DNA of 64,000 bases from Buttiauxella agrestis ATCC 33320 (GTDB lineage Bacteria; Pseudomonadota; Gammaproteobacteria; Enterobacterales; Enterobacteriaceae): positions 3,224,001 through 3,288,000 of the forward strand of contig JALKFA010000001.1 of the NCBI GenBank assembly GCA_024169445.1. Reading direction: 5' to 3'. The first letter of the stretch is position 1, and each line of letters starts with the position of its first letter. The position numbers and the translations under genes were made by a program. Below, piece by piece: positions 15,215-25,872 of this stretch. The notes beneath the pieces were generated by a model. That model ran no database searches, had not been told where the DNA came from, and saw only the letters and a list, made by a program, of their open reading frames with translations.

Positions 15215-18200
15215 TTATTCCCAAGGGAAGAATATGTGTATTATTTTCCCATCGTTCTGATGAACCTGAAGATGAGGGAGGTCACCATCAGGATTGCCAA
15301 TGCCGTGGCCTGATACTCTGCCTGGATTATGGGGATCCATAATATCATCCCAATGATAGGTTCCGGCCTTGGTATTCTTATTCGTCAGGAAATCCATTAA
15401 ATTCTTAGTGCTAGGCCCACTTTCTCTAGTCATATTTTTATAACCATCGCCAACATATCGATCTAAGAATAATTGTTCAGCATCGCTTCGAGATCTGACT
15501 GTTACTTTATTCGCACCAGCATCTAATTCGCGATTAGCTTTATCAGGACAAACACAAGCTAGCCCCAGCGGGTCAACCCACCTCAGTGGATTCGCCACAT
15601 ACCCGTAAGGATTAATCCCACCCAGCAAGCCTATCGGGTCTGCCGAAATGTACTGCCCCGTCTCACTATCATAGTAACGGAAGCGGTTGTAGTGCAAGCC
15701 GGATTCTGTGTCTTCGTATTGCCCCGGAAAGCGCAGTCTGCAACTCAGGTTGTCATCGTTAGCACTTTCTTCCCGACCCCAGAGCTGTTGCTTGCCGCGC
15801 CAGACGATGGTGCCGTCTTCGGTCAGTAATTCCTGAATACGACCGACCGTATCGGTTACCGCATAGTGCAACAGTCCTTTCTCATAACGCGCCAGCGGTG
15901 TGAAGCTGCCTGGCTCGTAAATCCAGCGAATACTGTCGTCATATGCCGGAGTGCCACCGGCATACACCGGGATTTCTTCGGTCAGCTGGTCGCCATTCCA
16001 GTGGAAGTCGTAACCGGTTTTCTGGCGGTTGGTGCAGCGTTTGCTGATGCGCCTGCCAGACGGGTCGTAGCGGTATTCCCAGCGTTCGCCGTCCGGGGTT
16101 TCCAGCGCGGTGAGCTGGCTTCGGGCATCCCAGCGGTAGCGCCACTGGAGAGGGCGGTAACCGCCTTTATCCACCAGTTTTTCCACCAGACGACCGTTAA
16201 CATCATATTTCCAGGTGATGTTGTGTTCGTTCACCACCCGGACAAATTTTCCGTCTTCGGGTTTCCCGCTGTCGGGGTTGATGCGCGAAGTGGTATGCCG
16301 CCAGGCTTTGTGCTCGCGCGATGCGACCCGGCTATGCTGCTGTTGCTGGTAGGCTTCGCTTTCCAGTACGTCATTCACCCAGGTCTGGCGGTGGGTGATA
16401 TTGAGGTTCTGGTCATAGGTGAAGCGCTCTTCGCGCATTGGCACACTGCTGCTGCCGGTCCAGGTGGCGTGACTTATCTGGTCGTTCGCCGTCAGGGTGT
16501 GAACTGCGGTACCGCGCAGTGAGTCGGCAATCATGGTCAGGTTGTAAGCCTTGTCGTACAGCCACTGGCGTTGCAGGTCTTTATTACGGGCGTCCGGTTC
16601 AGTTTGACTTCCGGCTCGCTGCTGCGTCAGCATCCCGGTTGGTGTGTAACCCAGTTGCTGGCGGAAGCCGGTGTCATTCTGTCGGGTGATTTCGTGGCCG
16701 CGCAGGTCATGGGTGAAGGTCAGTGGCGCATGGTCTGCTATCTGCCACTGTGTCAGCTCTCCCATTAATCCACGGGTGAAGTATTCGGTGATACCCGCAG
16801 TGGTGCGCTGCGTGACATAATCCTGTTGTGCATCGAACCGGTACTCGGTACGTCTGCCGTTAATAGTTTCGGCACAGAGCCGCCCGGCCTCGTCATATTC
16901 ATAGATGACAGTGGCATCATCGTTCTTTGCTTCGACCAGACGGCAGAGGGTGTCATAGCGGAATAGGGTGGTGCTGAGTACGCGGGTGCTGTCGCCCTGA
17001 GTGACGTCTTCGCGTACGACCTGGTCGGTGACGTTATATACCCGATTAAGGTGGGTGCCATCCGGGAAAGAAGTGCAGATACAGCGGCCTGCGGCGTCGT
17101 AGCGGTAATTCAGCGTTCTGCCGGTAAAGTCGGTATCCGCAATAAGTTGCCCGGCTTTGTCGTAGGTCAGACGGTAGTGCTCACCAGCGGCGTTGATGAT
17201 TTCAGTCAGGCGGGTGAGTTTATCGTAACGGCATTCCAGCCGTTCGCCGTCCGGGCGTATCACCGCCGTCAGCAGGTCGAATGCACCGTATTCATAACGG
17301 GTGGTTTTTCCTTCACCGTCAGTAAAACTTTCGGTGAGTTTTTCGCTGTTCTGGTGCATCAGTTCGCGCACACCGTCGGGGCGGTTAATTTCCTCGATGC
17401 TGCCCTGCGGCCCGGCATGTTTTTTGCTGTGGCGGAACTGCGTGGTGAAGCCCAGCGGGTCTTTGACGCTCAGCAGACAGCCCAGCATATCCTGTTCTGT
17501 GTGTGTGATACCGCCATTCGGGGCAGTGGTTTCCCGCACCTGGTGCAGGGCATCATGGCTCCAGCGCCAGGTCGCGCCGCCGGGAAGAATGTGGGCCAGT
17601 AAATCGCCCTGTTCGCTGTAGCTGAACTGCTGGCTCCGGCCCTGCGGGTCAGTGAGGCTGACCACGCTGCCGAGCTCGTCGTAAGCCCACAGCCATTGCT
17701 GGTCGCCCGGTGTGGTCAGGCGGGTGAGCTGCCCGGCGTCGTTGTACTCGTACCAGAGACTGTGGCCGCCGGGGAGGGCGACATGGCGGATGTCGCCCTC
17801 ATCGTTATAGTGATATTCAGTGGTGCGCCCAAGGGCATCGGTGCGTGACTGAAGCTGGGTGTTCTCCCACACCGTGATTTCTTCCCGTCCCAGCGGGTCG
17901 GTGCTGCGGGTAACCAGGCGATCTTCGTTGTACCAGTAACGGGTTTCTCCGCCCTCCGCATCCTGGTAGGTGGTACATTTTTCTTCATCGTTATAGATAA
18001 AGTGGTCACTGTAATAGCCTTCGGTTGACTGTGTGCTGATGACCCGGCCCTGCACGTCATAGCTGATATCGACACAGGTTTTATCCGTATCCCGCCAACG
18101 GGTCATAAACCCTTCAGGAGAGTATTCGTGCCACAGATGGGAGAACTGGAAGGTGTCGCATTCAGCGAGAAAACCGTTGCTGTCATAGTGGCAGGTGACA

Positions 18201-19612
18201 AGGCGCTGGCGTTGAGGGGTGACCAGGTCAATGCTCATCAGTTGCCGGTTCTGCCAGTCAAGGGCGAGCGTGTAACCGTCGCTGTGGCGGATTTCAGTCA
18301 GCAGATCATCTGTGCGGATAAAGTCAATGCGGTTGCCGTAACGGTCATAAATAGTGGAGAGTAAATAAGTTCCGCAGCCTGCCGGGGAAAACACCTGGGT
18401 CTGTTGCGAACGACGGTCAAAAACGGACAGTTTATCGCGAATATCCCCCATCAAACGGTAATGCGTCTGACGAGAGTTAACAGCTTCGTGGAAAATACCG
18501 TCCTGAGGAATGGGGTAATAGAGCACCACGCCTTCGTGGTCGGTGAAGTGTAAATCACCGTCGTGTACCGTCAGAGATGTAGACCATTCATCGGTCCATT
18601 TCGGGCCGAACAGACCACCAGTTCTGGCTTGCGAACGGTAGGTGCGCGAGAGGGGTAGAGGCAAGGTGCCTGGCAGGGCCAGGACACTCAGTTGCTGAAG
18701 AAAATCGCCAGTTACCACATCAACAGGCTCACCCGCTTTGGTGCAAAAAGATAATGAAAAGTTTTCCCCTTCTCCTGCCTGACCCTTTGTTTTTCCTTTG
18801 ACCCTGGCACCATCCATGTCTATGCCCCCCGCAGATCGCAGAGAATATGCCATCATCATTCCCTGAACTGCCTGCATTAGCGCCCGGTTCTGCGGTGTGT
18901 CTATAGTATTAAAGTTTTCAAGCGCCTCTCCGCCTATCTGCTCGGCAATGTTCCGCGCCGTTTCAGCAGACATATTGTAATAACTCCCAGCACTCAGCAT
19001 TGCACCTATTGCCTGGCTATTCATAACATCGTCAGGCGTATGGTCGGTGAAAAAATCTGTGGTCGCGTTCTGAACAGAGTTTGCCGTGTCGGCTATTGCC
19101 CGAGCCTTTTGAAGCTGATACTCGACATATGATGTTAACAGGGATTGAAAGAACCCCTTTTCCTCTGCAGTTTCAGTCTGAATGGCAGGGTCAGCATTGT
19201 GGGCAGATACAATCGCTGCCGGAGGCTGGCCAACAATAATGCCCGTGGTATTACGGGCATTCATCCAGAATATATCGTCATGACGCAAAACGGGTTTCCC
19301 CCCAGCCCGCACGGTCTGACTGTGTGCCAGCGGTTCGCAGATATCACCGACGGTGCCACTCGACACTCCCTTCGCGATACCAGCTTCATCTCCTTTTGTC
19401 CGGGGCATGAAGCTCTGATCAAGTACCAGCAGCGGGCCGCCATTCGCCCTCACATTAGGGATCACATTCATGGCATCGGCCATGCTAGCCGTTACTGGAT
19501 AGGGGACCGGGGGAATTGCTGGACCCATGGGTGTCTTACAGACATCGGGTTTGGTACTGATCACCAGCCACTGGATGTCCTGGCGTGCAATATAATTAAT
19601 CGCCATATTCAT
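15215..19612 (-). CDS. Rhs polymorphic toxin with PAAR-like N terminus (T6SS cargo)
   Basis: 1465 residues. A DUF4150 PAAR-like domain is at about residues 30-135 (MGPAIPPVPYPV, GKPVLRHDDIFWMNA). The RHS/YD-repeat shell runs from about 290 to 1340 with many YDxxGRL-type repeats, ending in the core-associated NPLRWVDPLGL. The last 114 residues are a variable tail in distinctly AT-rich DNA, with a histidine-rich block GHGIGNPDGDLPHLQVH that could hold catalytic or metal residues. I do not recognise the toxin activity. The start overlaps the DUF2169 stop by 4 bp. Rhs proteins encapsulate the toxin and ride on VgrG, so delivery needs a T6SS from elsewhere. Confidence 0.9.
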   Translation of the reverse strand: MNMAINYIARQDIQWLVISTKPDVCKTPMGPAIPPVPYPVTASMADAMNVIPNVRANGGPLLVLDQSFMPRTKGDEAGIAKGVSSGTVGDICEPLAHSQTVRAGGKPVLRHDDIFWMNARNTTGIIVGQPPAAIVSAHNADPAIQTETAEEKGFFQSLLTSYVEYQLQKARAIADTANSVQNATTDFFTDHTPDDVMNSQAIGAMLSAGSYYNMSAETARNIAEQIGGEALENFNTIDTPQNRALMQAVQGMMMAYSLRSAGGIDMDGARVKGKTKGQAGEGENFSLSFCTKAGEPVDVVTGDFLQQLSVLALPGTLPLPLSRTYRSQARTGGLFGPKWTDEWSTSLTVHDGDLHFTDHEGVVLYYPIPQDGIFHEAVNSRQTHYRLMGDIRDKLSVFDRRSQQTQVFSPAGCGTYLLSTIYDRYGNRIDFIRTDDLLTEIRHSDGYTLALDWQNRQLMSIDLVTPQRQRLVTCHYDSNGFLAECDTFQFSHLWHEYSPEGFMTRWRDTDKTCVDISYDVQGRVISTQSTEGYYSDHFIYNDEEKCTTYQDAEGGETRYWYNEDRLVTRSTDPLGREEITVWENTQLQSRTDALGRTTEYHYNDEGDIRHVALPGGHSLWYEYNDAGQLTRLTTPGDQQWLWAYDELGSVVSLTDPQGRSQQFSYSEQGDLLAHILPGGATWRWSHDALHQVRETTAPNGGITHTEQDMLGCLLSVKDPLGFTTQFRHSKKHAGPQGSIEEINRPDGVRELMHQNSEKLTESFTDGEGKTTRYEYGAFDLLTAVIRPDGERLECRYDKLTRLTEIINAAGEHYRLTYDKAGQLIADTDFTGRTLNYRYDAAGRCICTSFPDGTHLNRVYNVTDQVVREDVTQGDSTRVLSTTLFRYDTLCRLVEAKNDDATVIYEYDEAGRLCAETINGRRTEYRFDAQQDYVTQRTTAGITEYFTRGLMGELTQWQIADHAPLTFTHDLRGHEITRQNDTGFRQQLGYTPTGMLTQQRAGSQTEPDARNKDLQRQWLYDKAYNLTMIADSLRGTAVHTLTANDQISHATWTGSSSVPMREERFTYDQNLNITHRQTWVNDVLESEAYQQQQHSRVASREHKAWRHTTSRINPDSGKPEDGKFVRVVNEHNITWKYDVNGRLVEKLVDKGGYRPLQWRYRWDARSQLTALETPDGERWEYRYDPSGRRISKRCTNRQKTGYDFHWNGDQLTEEIPVYAGGTPAYDDSIRWIYEPGSFTPLARYEKGLLHYAVTDTVGRIQELLTEDGTIVWRGKQQLWGREESANDDNLSCRLRFPGQYEDTESGLHYNRFRYYDSETGQYISADPIGLLGGINPYGYVANPLRWVDPLGLACVCPDKANRELDAGANKVTVRSRSDAEQLFLDRYVGDGYKNMTRESGPSTKNLMDFLTNKNTKAGTYHWDDIMDPHNPGRVSGHGIGNPDGDLPHLQVHQNDGKIIHIFFPWE

Positions 19613-20787
19613 TTCCCTTCGGTGCGATAGCGGGCTTCCATTACCCGGATATCATTGCGGACGGGTAGCCGGTAGCGCCAGGTCAGTGCGACAGTGAACG
19701 TGTCGGTATTTATTGCCAGGGTATCTATCCATAACAGTTGTGGTATCAGCCCACCGATGTTCATTCGGAGTAACACCATTGCCTGATGCGCTGGAAGGAT
19801 AAAACGGATATCCCCATCCGGGTGAAAGCCTGTCAGCACAAATTCTGGTCCCGGTTCGGGATACCGAATCTGCTGGGTATGCGGTGCTCCATTCCAGTAG
19901 CCAAAATCAAAATCATCCGGCAGGTCGGGGTGCTGCGTTTCCAGCCATTGCTGGTCGTAGGTTCCTGCCAGCGGCAGGCGTGGCAACCAGGCGCGACCGA
20001 TACAACCAAAGCCGGCAGGCTGATATTCGGAAGCAAACCAGTCGGCTTTCCCGTCAAGGCAGGCAACGAATTGTTTGAGGGTAAAGGGGGCGTCCAGCGC
20101 GATGATACAGGGAGCTTCAACCTGCTGAACCTCGCAGGCGTGCAGATACCATGGCTGCATGTAACCCAGCCCCAAAGGGTTCACCGGGCAGGCCATATGC
20201 GCCAGCGGTGGGTTGTTCTGGTCGGGATGTTCGCGGCGTTGCACATCTGTCAGGAGGTATTCTTCGGGAATGCGCTCAGCGTGATGACTATCAGCCTCTA
20301 TGCGACACTCGCCGCCAAAGGCGTAACGGTAATCCAGCGGCAGGGAAGTAAATGGCTCCGGCTCTGTTTCATACCACTCCCCGGTTAGCGCCTGGCGCTG
20401 GTAAAAGCGTCTGCCGGTTACCTGCAGTTTCTTGTCCACCAGTACTTCGCCTGAAGGTGAGTACATCTGTATACCTGCCGTCATTTCCTGCGCGGCAGCC
20501 CCGCCAGGTGTATAAGCGGTACCGTTGACGATGATATCGCAGAGAGGTTTCAGCGGGGCGAGGTCACTTTCACGCAGCACCGGGGAAAGGTTCATTTCAC
20601 CGGCATATTCATCTTCCACACATAACGGTAGCACCGGGTTTTCCATCAGTAGTGCCTGCCACAGTCCCTCAGCATCCTGTACCAGCCGGAAGCCGGTTTT
20701 CATGGCAACCACCCGATGACGTTCGTTATGCTTATCATCCATTGCGTATTCCATCACTGAAAATGGAGTCCGATTACGGAATTCCAT
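19609..20787 (-). CDS. DUF2169 family T6SS adaptor for the Rhs/PAAR-like toxin
   Basis: 392 residues from the ATG at 20787, preceded by AAAGGA; an upstream frame extension is rejected. Features include LPLDYRYAFGGECR and NPLGLGYM, typical of DUF2169 proteins, which are encoded next to DUF4150 PAAR-like Rhs toxins and are thought to act as chaperone or adaptor for loading. The stop overlaps the rhs start (ATGA), so the two are translationally coupled. Confidence 0.8.
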   Translation of the reverse strand: MEFRNRTPFSVMEYAMDDKHNERHRVVAMKTGFRLVQDAEGLWQALLMENPVLPLCVEDEYAGEMNLSPVLRESDLAPLKPLCDIIVNGTAYTPGGAAAQEMTAGIQMYSPSGEVLVDKKLQVTGRRFYQRQALTGEWYETEPEPFTSLPLDYRYAFGGECRIEADSHHAERIPEEYLLTDVQRREHPDQNNPPLAHMACPVNPLGLGYMQPWYLHACEVQQVEAPCIIALDAPFTLKQFVACLDGKADWFASEYQPAGFGCIGRAWLPRLPLAGTYDQQWLETQHPDLPDDFDFGYWNGAPHTQQIRYPEPGPEFVLTGFHPDGDIRFILPAHQAMVLLRMNIGGLIPQLLWIDTLAINTDTFTVALTWRYRLPVRNDIRVMEARYRTEGK

Positions 20788-21149
20788 ATATATTCCTTTC
20801 CTTTTTCTGAAATACAAGAATGCGTATCTATTTATGTATTAGTGGGATTCATTTTTATGATGAATGAAATAACGTTTTTTTCTAAAAAACAATATCAATA
20901 ATTAGAAGGTATTTTGAATGTGAAGTTTATGAGGATTGTCAATTTAATGAATTGTTTTTTAATTGATATGTGAGTAATGATTAATATTTTGGTATTTCTG
21001 GTGAGGTGCTAAGGTAAAGTGTTGAATTATATTTTGGAGAGCTTTGCCAACTCGTTTTTTATTTTAAGTATCACTAACTTCATTCTTAACTAAATGGCTA
21101 GGAGATAAAAAAGCCTCCCGCAGGAGGCTCTATCAAACTAAACCAATAC
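20788..21149. other. AT-rich gap upstream of the Rhs operon
   Basis: About 320 bp of strikingly AT-rich sequence (20820-21100) with no open frame, followed by the ydgA terminator. It probably contains the Rhs operon promoter; AT-rich promoters of this kind are often H-NS-silenced, which is inference. Confidence 0.5.
21107..21128 (-). terminator. ydgA terminator
   Basis: On the minus strand GCCTCC-TGCG-GGAGGC is followed by six T (21112-21107), 22 bp beyond the ydgA stop. A strong intrinsic terminator. Confidence 0.9.
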
Positions 21150-22700
21150 TTACTGTTGTGGAACCGCGGGAACCGCAGGCAGTGCTGGAACCGGTGGCAC
21201 TTCCAGTTCAGGTGCTGGCTCGGCGCCGGTATCTGGCAAACCAAACATGCCAAACAGTTCGCTCAGTGGCATTTTCTGGCCGTTCAACGTGACCTGACTA
21301 TTGGAATATTGCAGGCTGGAAACCACGTTATTTCCCTCCATTGTGGTCACACGGAACATTTGCCCCATTGCGGCCATGCCTTTAATTTGTTGCTCGGCAA
21401 GTTTAGCGGCCTCGGCTGGCTGATACCCTTCAAGCTGTGCAATCTGAGTCATTAACTCTGTCGCCATATCCACTGGAATCACCAGCTTGCTATCGAGGGA
21501 TTTCACCACGCGATTAATCTGTTCTTCCTGAGAGGTTGGCTCGCCAGTAGCGGTTGATGGGTCTTTCAGGAACAGTGAGAGGTTAAAGGTACTTTCGCCT
21601 TTGGCATTCTTCCAGCTCAACGGTGCAATGGTAATGACCGGATCGCCTTTCAACAACAGTGGCAGGTTAGCGGCAAACAGCTCAACAATTCGCTGCTGAT
21701 AAATATCTGGATCTTTCGCCGTTGCCGGGTCTGCCAGCAGTTTTTGCGACTCAGCATTGTACAACTTGCTGAACTCTTGCACGGCTGCACCATCAAGGTT
21801 GCCAATTTTTACCGTCAATTTGCCACTACCAAGATCTTTGCTCTGTACTTTGAGCGACTTCAGGGTGTAATCGATTTGACCAGAAAGATGTTTTTTATCT
21901 TCCTGCAATTCGGATTTGGCATCGATACCTAAACCTTCCACCACGGCCATCTCTTTGCCTTCGATGGAAACCGCGAGTTTGTCGATAGAACCTTTTTGGC
22001 TACCAATACGTTCGATAAATTCGCTACGGCTGCTATTGCCTTCGGTTTTGATGCCATTGAATGTCATCAGTACTTTTTGGCCATATTCGTTGGTGGTATT
22101 CACCAGGCCGCTTTGTGCTTCTCCGCTGATAGCAATTTTGTCACCGTTACCATCGACATCCGCTTTGAATTGGCCGCCGCTGAAGGCCACTTTTTCATCG
22201 CCTTTAACGTAGTCCAGTGGCAGCAAATTGATATCTGAAGAGGTATCACCGCTATAGCCGATACGCGTTTGTGCATCAATAAATGACTGCCCTTTAGCGA
22301 TATCAAATAAAGGTTTAGTGGTCGGGTTATTGACCAGCGTGGTGTGAACGGATGCCATGGCCGGCAGCAGATTGAATTTTTTCAGTTGTGTGAAGGGGAA
22401 TGGGCCGTGATCAATAGTTTCATTGAAGACGATACTTTGCTCAGGCCTGAGAATGGCACTGGTCACTCCTGCTTTCGGTTTGATAACTAACTGCATTGAG
22501 CTGTGGAACAGACCACGCTGATAGTCCTGGTAGCTTAGCGTTAAACCAGCTTCCGGTGAGGCTTTGTTCAATTCGGCGTTAGCGTTAGCCACCATCTCCG
22601 CCATGCGGCCTTCAAGCTGTTTACCGGTGTACCAGGCAGTACCTGTCCACACCACACCCAGAGCCACAATGACACCTACAGCAACCAGTGATTTTTTCAT
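21150..22700 (-). CDS. ydgA: YdgA, DUF945 family protein
   Basis: 516 residues, slightly longer than E. coli YdgA. An N-terminal signal anchor (VAVGVIVALGVVWTGTAWY) is followed by a long periplasmic DUF945 region and a proline/alanine-rich tail (PPVPALPAVPAVPQQ). Function is poorly defined; it is inner-membrane or periplasm associated in E. coli. It follows manA in the same orientation, separated by two hairpins. Confidence 0.92.
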   Translation of the reverse strand: MKKSLVAVGVIVALGVVWTGTAWYTGKQLEGRMAEMVANANAELNKASPEAGLTLSYQDYQRGLFHSSMQLVIKPKAGVTSAILRPEQSIVFNETIDHGPFPFTQLKKFNLLPAMASVHTTLVNNPTTKPLFDIAKGQSFIDAQTRIGYSGDTSSDINLLPLDYVKGDEKVAFSGGQFKADVDGNGDKIAISGEAQSGLVNTTNEYGQKVLMTFNGIKTEGNSSRSEFIERIGSQKGSIDKLAVSIEGKEMAVVEGLGIDAKSELQEDKKHLSGQIDYTLKSLKVQSKDLGSGKLTVKIGNLDGAAVQEFSKLYNAESQKLLADPATAKDPDIYQQRIVELFAANLPLLLKGDPVITIAPLSWKNAKGESTFNLSLFLKDPSTATGEPTSQEEQINRVVKSLDSKLVIPVDMATELMTQIAQLEGYQPAEAAKLAEQQIKGMAAMGQMFRVTTMEGNNVVSSLQYSNSQVTLNGQKMPLSELFGMFGLPDTGAEPAPELEVPPVPALPAVPAVPQQ

Positions 22701-22723
22701 TCAGTCGTCGTCCATATAAAGTG

Positions 22724-22772
22724 CGTCTGCTGGTAGTCCTCCAGCAGACGATTGAAATGCCAACCGGCATTT
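22724..22772 (-). terminator. two hairpins between manA and ydgA
   Basis: A perfect 10-bp stem CGTCTGCTGG/CCAGCAGACG (22724-22733, 22741-22750) and a 7-bp stem AAATGCC/GGCATTT (22755-22761, 22766-22772) follow manA. Neither has a clear T-run, so they may stabilise or attenuate rather than end the manA transcript. Confidence 0.45.
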
Positions 22773-22834
22773 AAGAAATCTATCCTGTGAAGCTTAGCAA
22801 TCCTGAATTAAAAGATCAGTAAGTTACTTCAAAC

Positions 22835-24007
22835 TCAGATTTTGGAATAGACGCGAGCCACACGGCCAACGCCGCTAATAGCAACCGGTGATTCTTCGGC
22901 GGAGATAAACGCCGACTCACCAGGTTTGAGTACCAGTTGCTGTTGGTCCTTGCTCAAGACTGCTTCGCCTTCGGTACAGAAAACGATGGCCGCACTGGTT
23001 TGCGCAAGCTCGGTCTTTTGCGCGCTGAGATCGTGCAAAGAGAACGCGAAGTCATCAACCGGAATAGGGAAGTCCAGCTCGTTTGCCAGTTTCACTGGCT
23101 GAGTTAACAACTCTGCCGCCGGTTTAGGTTCAAACTTCACGTTTGCGACCAGTTCAGGAATATCGATGTATTTTGGCGTCAGACCGGCACGCAGCACGTT
23201 ATCGGAGTTCGCCATCACTTCCAGCGCCACACCCTTCAGGTAGGCATGCGGGGTTTCGGCAAACAGGAACATCGCTTCGCCTGGCTGCAATTTCACGACA
23301 TTTAATAGCAATGGTGAGAACAAACCACTGTCATCCGGGTAGAACTCAGAAATCACCCGAATGGTTTCCCATGGCTCACCCTGTTGATTATTAAGAGCGG
23401 CTTTCAATACGCCCAACGCAAGGGACTTTTCATCACCTTTCATATTCAGCAAGCTGGCGAAAAGCTGTGACAAACATTCAGCATCAGGCTGTTGTAAGAA
23501 GTGAGCGATGGCAGGATGTGCACCGGAAACTGGCTGCAAAAGCGAAACAATATCAGCAAATTCGCGGAAGGCGTTCATGGCGAGGAACGGCGTTAAGGCA
23601 AACACCAGTTCAGGTTTATGGTTTGGATCTTTGTAGTTACGCTCAGCAGCATCTAACGGGATGCCTGCCGCGTTCTCTTTGGCAAAACCTAACTCAGATG
23701 CTTTCTTGTTAGGATGCACCTGGATGGAAAGCGGTTGATCGGCACACAGCACTTTAAAGAGGAAAGGTAACTCACCAAAACGCTCTGCAACGGCCTTGCC
23801 CAGCAGTGCGGGTTTGTTCGCATCAATCACATCACGCAGTGAACGCGCCTGACCATTATCAAGAATTTTTGAGCTGCTTTTCGGGTGTGCACCCATCCAC
23901 AGTTCTGCCATTGGCAGGTTTTGCGGATTTTGCACACTATAAAGTTCCGTTAACGCAGTTTTACTTCCCCATGCGTAGTTTTGCACTGAGTTGATCAGTT
24001 TTTGCAT
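22835..24007 (-). CDS. manA: mannose-6-phosphate isomerase
   Basis: 390 residues from the ATG at 24007; a TTG two codons upstream is rejected. Zinc-dependent type I phosphomannose isomerase interconverting fructose-6-P and mannose-6-P. Metal-ligand motifs LSIQVHPNK, DPNHKPELVFAL and LFAETPHAYL are all present. Supplies GDP-mannose for surface polysaccharide and allows mannose use. Divergent from fumA. Confidence 0.96.
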   Translation of the reverse strand: MQKLINSVQNYAWGSKTALTELYSVQNPQNLPMAELWMGAHPKSSSKILDNGQARSLRDVIDANKPALLGKAVAERFGELPFLFKVLCADQPLSIQVHPNKKASELGFAKENAAGIPLDAAERNYKDPNHKPELVFALTPFLAMNAFREFADIVSLLQPVSGAHPAIAHFLQQPDAECLSQLFASLLNMKGDEKSLALGVLKAALNNQQGEPWETIRVISEFYPDDSGLFSPLLLNVVKLQPGEAMFLFAETPHAYLKGVALEVMANSDNVLRAGLTPKYIDIPELVANVKFEPKPAAELLTQPVKLANELDFPIPVDDFAFSLHDLSAQKTELAQTSAAIVFCTEGEAVLSKDQQQLVLKPGESAFISAEESPVAISGVGRVARVYSKI

Positions 24008-24215
24008 TATCAAGCCCTGTAGTAATGTAGATAAAGTTCCGGCTATTAAACCAATTATCTGTGATGAAGTAACCTGGGGAGTAAAAAGTCGTATTAGTCT
24101 CAGTTTTTGTTAAAAAACTGTGTAGCATATTGTGATTCATTTTTAACACGGTGCAGGTTTGCTGTACCCGAAGCCATAAATAGTTAACGTAGCTAATGTC
24201 GTAAGTGAGAGAACA
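24008..24215. promoter_or_regulatory. manA/fumA divergent promoter region
   Basis: 208 bp between divergent starts. AT-rich with several -10-like boxes, but no operator that I can assign with confidence. Confidence 0.4.
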
Positions 24216-25862
24216 ATGCCGAACAAAGCCTTTCATTATCAAGAGCCGTTCCCGTTAAAAAAAGATGAAACTGAATACTACTTGCTAAGCAGTGATTATG
24301 TTTCAGTGTCGGAGTTCGAAGGGCAGGAAGTCCTGAAAGTTGACCCCAAAGCCCTCACGTTACTGACCCAACACGCCTTCCACGATGCCTCGTTTATGTT
24401 GCGCCCGGCCCATCAGCAGCAAGTGGCCGATATCCTCAATGATCCTGAAGCCAGCGAAAACGATAAGTACGTCGCGCTGCAATTCCTGCGTAACTCTGAA
24501 ATCGCCGCCAAAGGTATCTTGCCGACCTGCCAGGATACCGGTACGGCGATAATCATGGGTAAAAAAGGCCAACGTGTCTGGACAGGTGGTGGCGATGAAG
24601 AAGCGCTGTCTCGCGGCGTCTACAACACCTTTATTGAAGATAACCTGCGCTACTCGCAAAACGCGGCGCTGGATATGTACCAGGAGGTGAACACCGGCAC
24701 CAACCTGCCAGCACAAATCGATCTTTATACTGTCGATGGTGACGAATACAAATTCCTCTGTGTCGCCAAAGGTGGCGGTTCAGCTAACAAAACCTATCTG
24801 TATCAGGAAACTAAGGCGCTGCTGAGTCCTGGCCGTCTGAAAGATTACCTGGTCGATAAAATGCGCAGCCTCGGTACTGCCGCGTGTCCGCCATACCATG
24901 TCGCGTTTGTGATTGGTGGCACTTCAGCTGAAGCCACGCTGAAAACAGTCAAACTAGCATCAACCAAATACTATGACGGACTGCCGACCGAAGGTAACGA
25001 ACACGGGCAGGCCTTCCGCGATGTTCAGCTTGAAGAAGAGTTGCTTAAAGAAGCGCAGAATCTGGGGTTAGGTGCGCAGTTCGGTGGCAAATATTTCGCG
25101 CATGACATCCGCGTTGTGCGTTTGCCGCGCCACGGGGCATCATGCCCGGTAGGGATGGGCGTTTCTTGCTCCGCCGACCGCAACATTAAAGCCAAGATCA
25201 ACCGTGACGGTATCTGGATCGAGAAACTCGAGCACAATCCTGGCAAGTTCATTCCACAAGAGCTGCGCCAGGCGGGGGAGGGCGAGGCGATTAAAGTCGA
25301 CCTGAATCGCCCAATGAGCGAGATCCTCAAGCAGCTATCGCAATACCCGGTTTCTACCCGTCTTTCTTTAAGCGGCACGATAATTGTGGCGCGTGACATC
25401 GCCCACGCTAAACTCAAAGAGCGTATCGACAACGGCGAAGGGTTGCCGCAATACATTAAAGATCATCCGGTGTATTACGCGGGGCCTGCCAAAACGCCAG
25501 AAGGTTATGCGTCGGGTTCCCTCGGGCCGACAACCGCCGGGCGCATGGACTCTTATGTCGATCTATTGCAAGCCAACGGCGGCAGCATGGTGATGCTGGC
25601 GAAAGGTAACCGTAGCCAACAAGTGACGGATGCCTGCCATAAACACGGTGGTTTCTATCTTGGCAGTATCGGCGGCCCGGCAGCGGTTCTGGCGCAGCAA
25701 AGCATCAAGAGCCTCGACTGCGTTGAGTATGCTGAGCTGGGGATGGAAGCTATCTGGAAAATCGAAGTCGAAGACTTCCCAGCCTTTATTCTGGTCGATG
25801 ACAAGGGCAATGACTTCTTCCAGAAAATACACGCTTCGCAATGTACGCGATGCGTGAAGTAG
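24216..25862 (+). CDS. fumA: class I fumarate hydratase, FumA
   Basis: 548 residues, the normal length for FumA/FumB. Iron-sulfur class I fumarase catalysing fumarate to L-malate. Candidate cluster cysteines lie in [24 protein letters not shown] and GVSCSADRN. The position directly before fumC and next to manA identifies it as fumA rather than fumB. Confidence 0.96.
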   Translation: MPNKAFHYQEPFPLKKDETEYYLLSSDYVSVSEFEGQEVLKVDPKALTLLTQHAFHDASFMLRPAHQQQVADILNDPEASENDKYVALQFLRNSEIAAKGILPTCQDTGTAIIMGKKGQRVWTGGGDEEALSRGVYNTFIEDNLRYSQNAALDMYQEVNTGTNLPAQIDLYTVDGDEYKFLCVAKGGGSANKTYLYQETKALLSPGRLKDYLVDKMRSLGTAACPPYHVAFVIGGTSAEATLKTVKLASTKYYDGLPTEGNEHGQAFRDVQLEEELLKEAQNLGLGAQFGGKYFAHDIRVVRLPRHGASCPVGMGVSCSADRNIKAKINRDGIWIEKLEHNPGKFIPQELRQAGEGEAIKVDLNRPMSEILKQLSQYPVSTRLSLSGTIIVARDIAHAKLKERIDNGEGLPQYIKDHPVYYAGPAKTPEGYASGSLGPTTAGRMDSYVDLLQANGGSMVMLAKGNRSQQVTDACHKHGGFYLGSIGGPAAVLAQQSIKSLDCVEYAELGMEAIWKIEVEDFPAFILVDDKGNDFFQKIHASQCTRCVK

Positions 25863-25872
25863 ACCACTCAAG

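Noticed and set aside
15866-16522. 218-codon frame antisense to the rhs core
   Set aside because: Arises from the repetitive GC-rich YD repeats of rhs.
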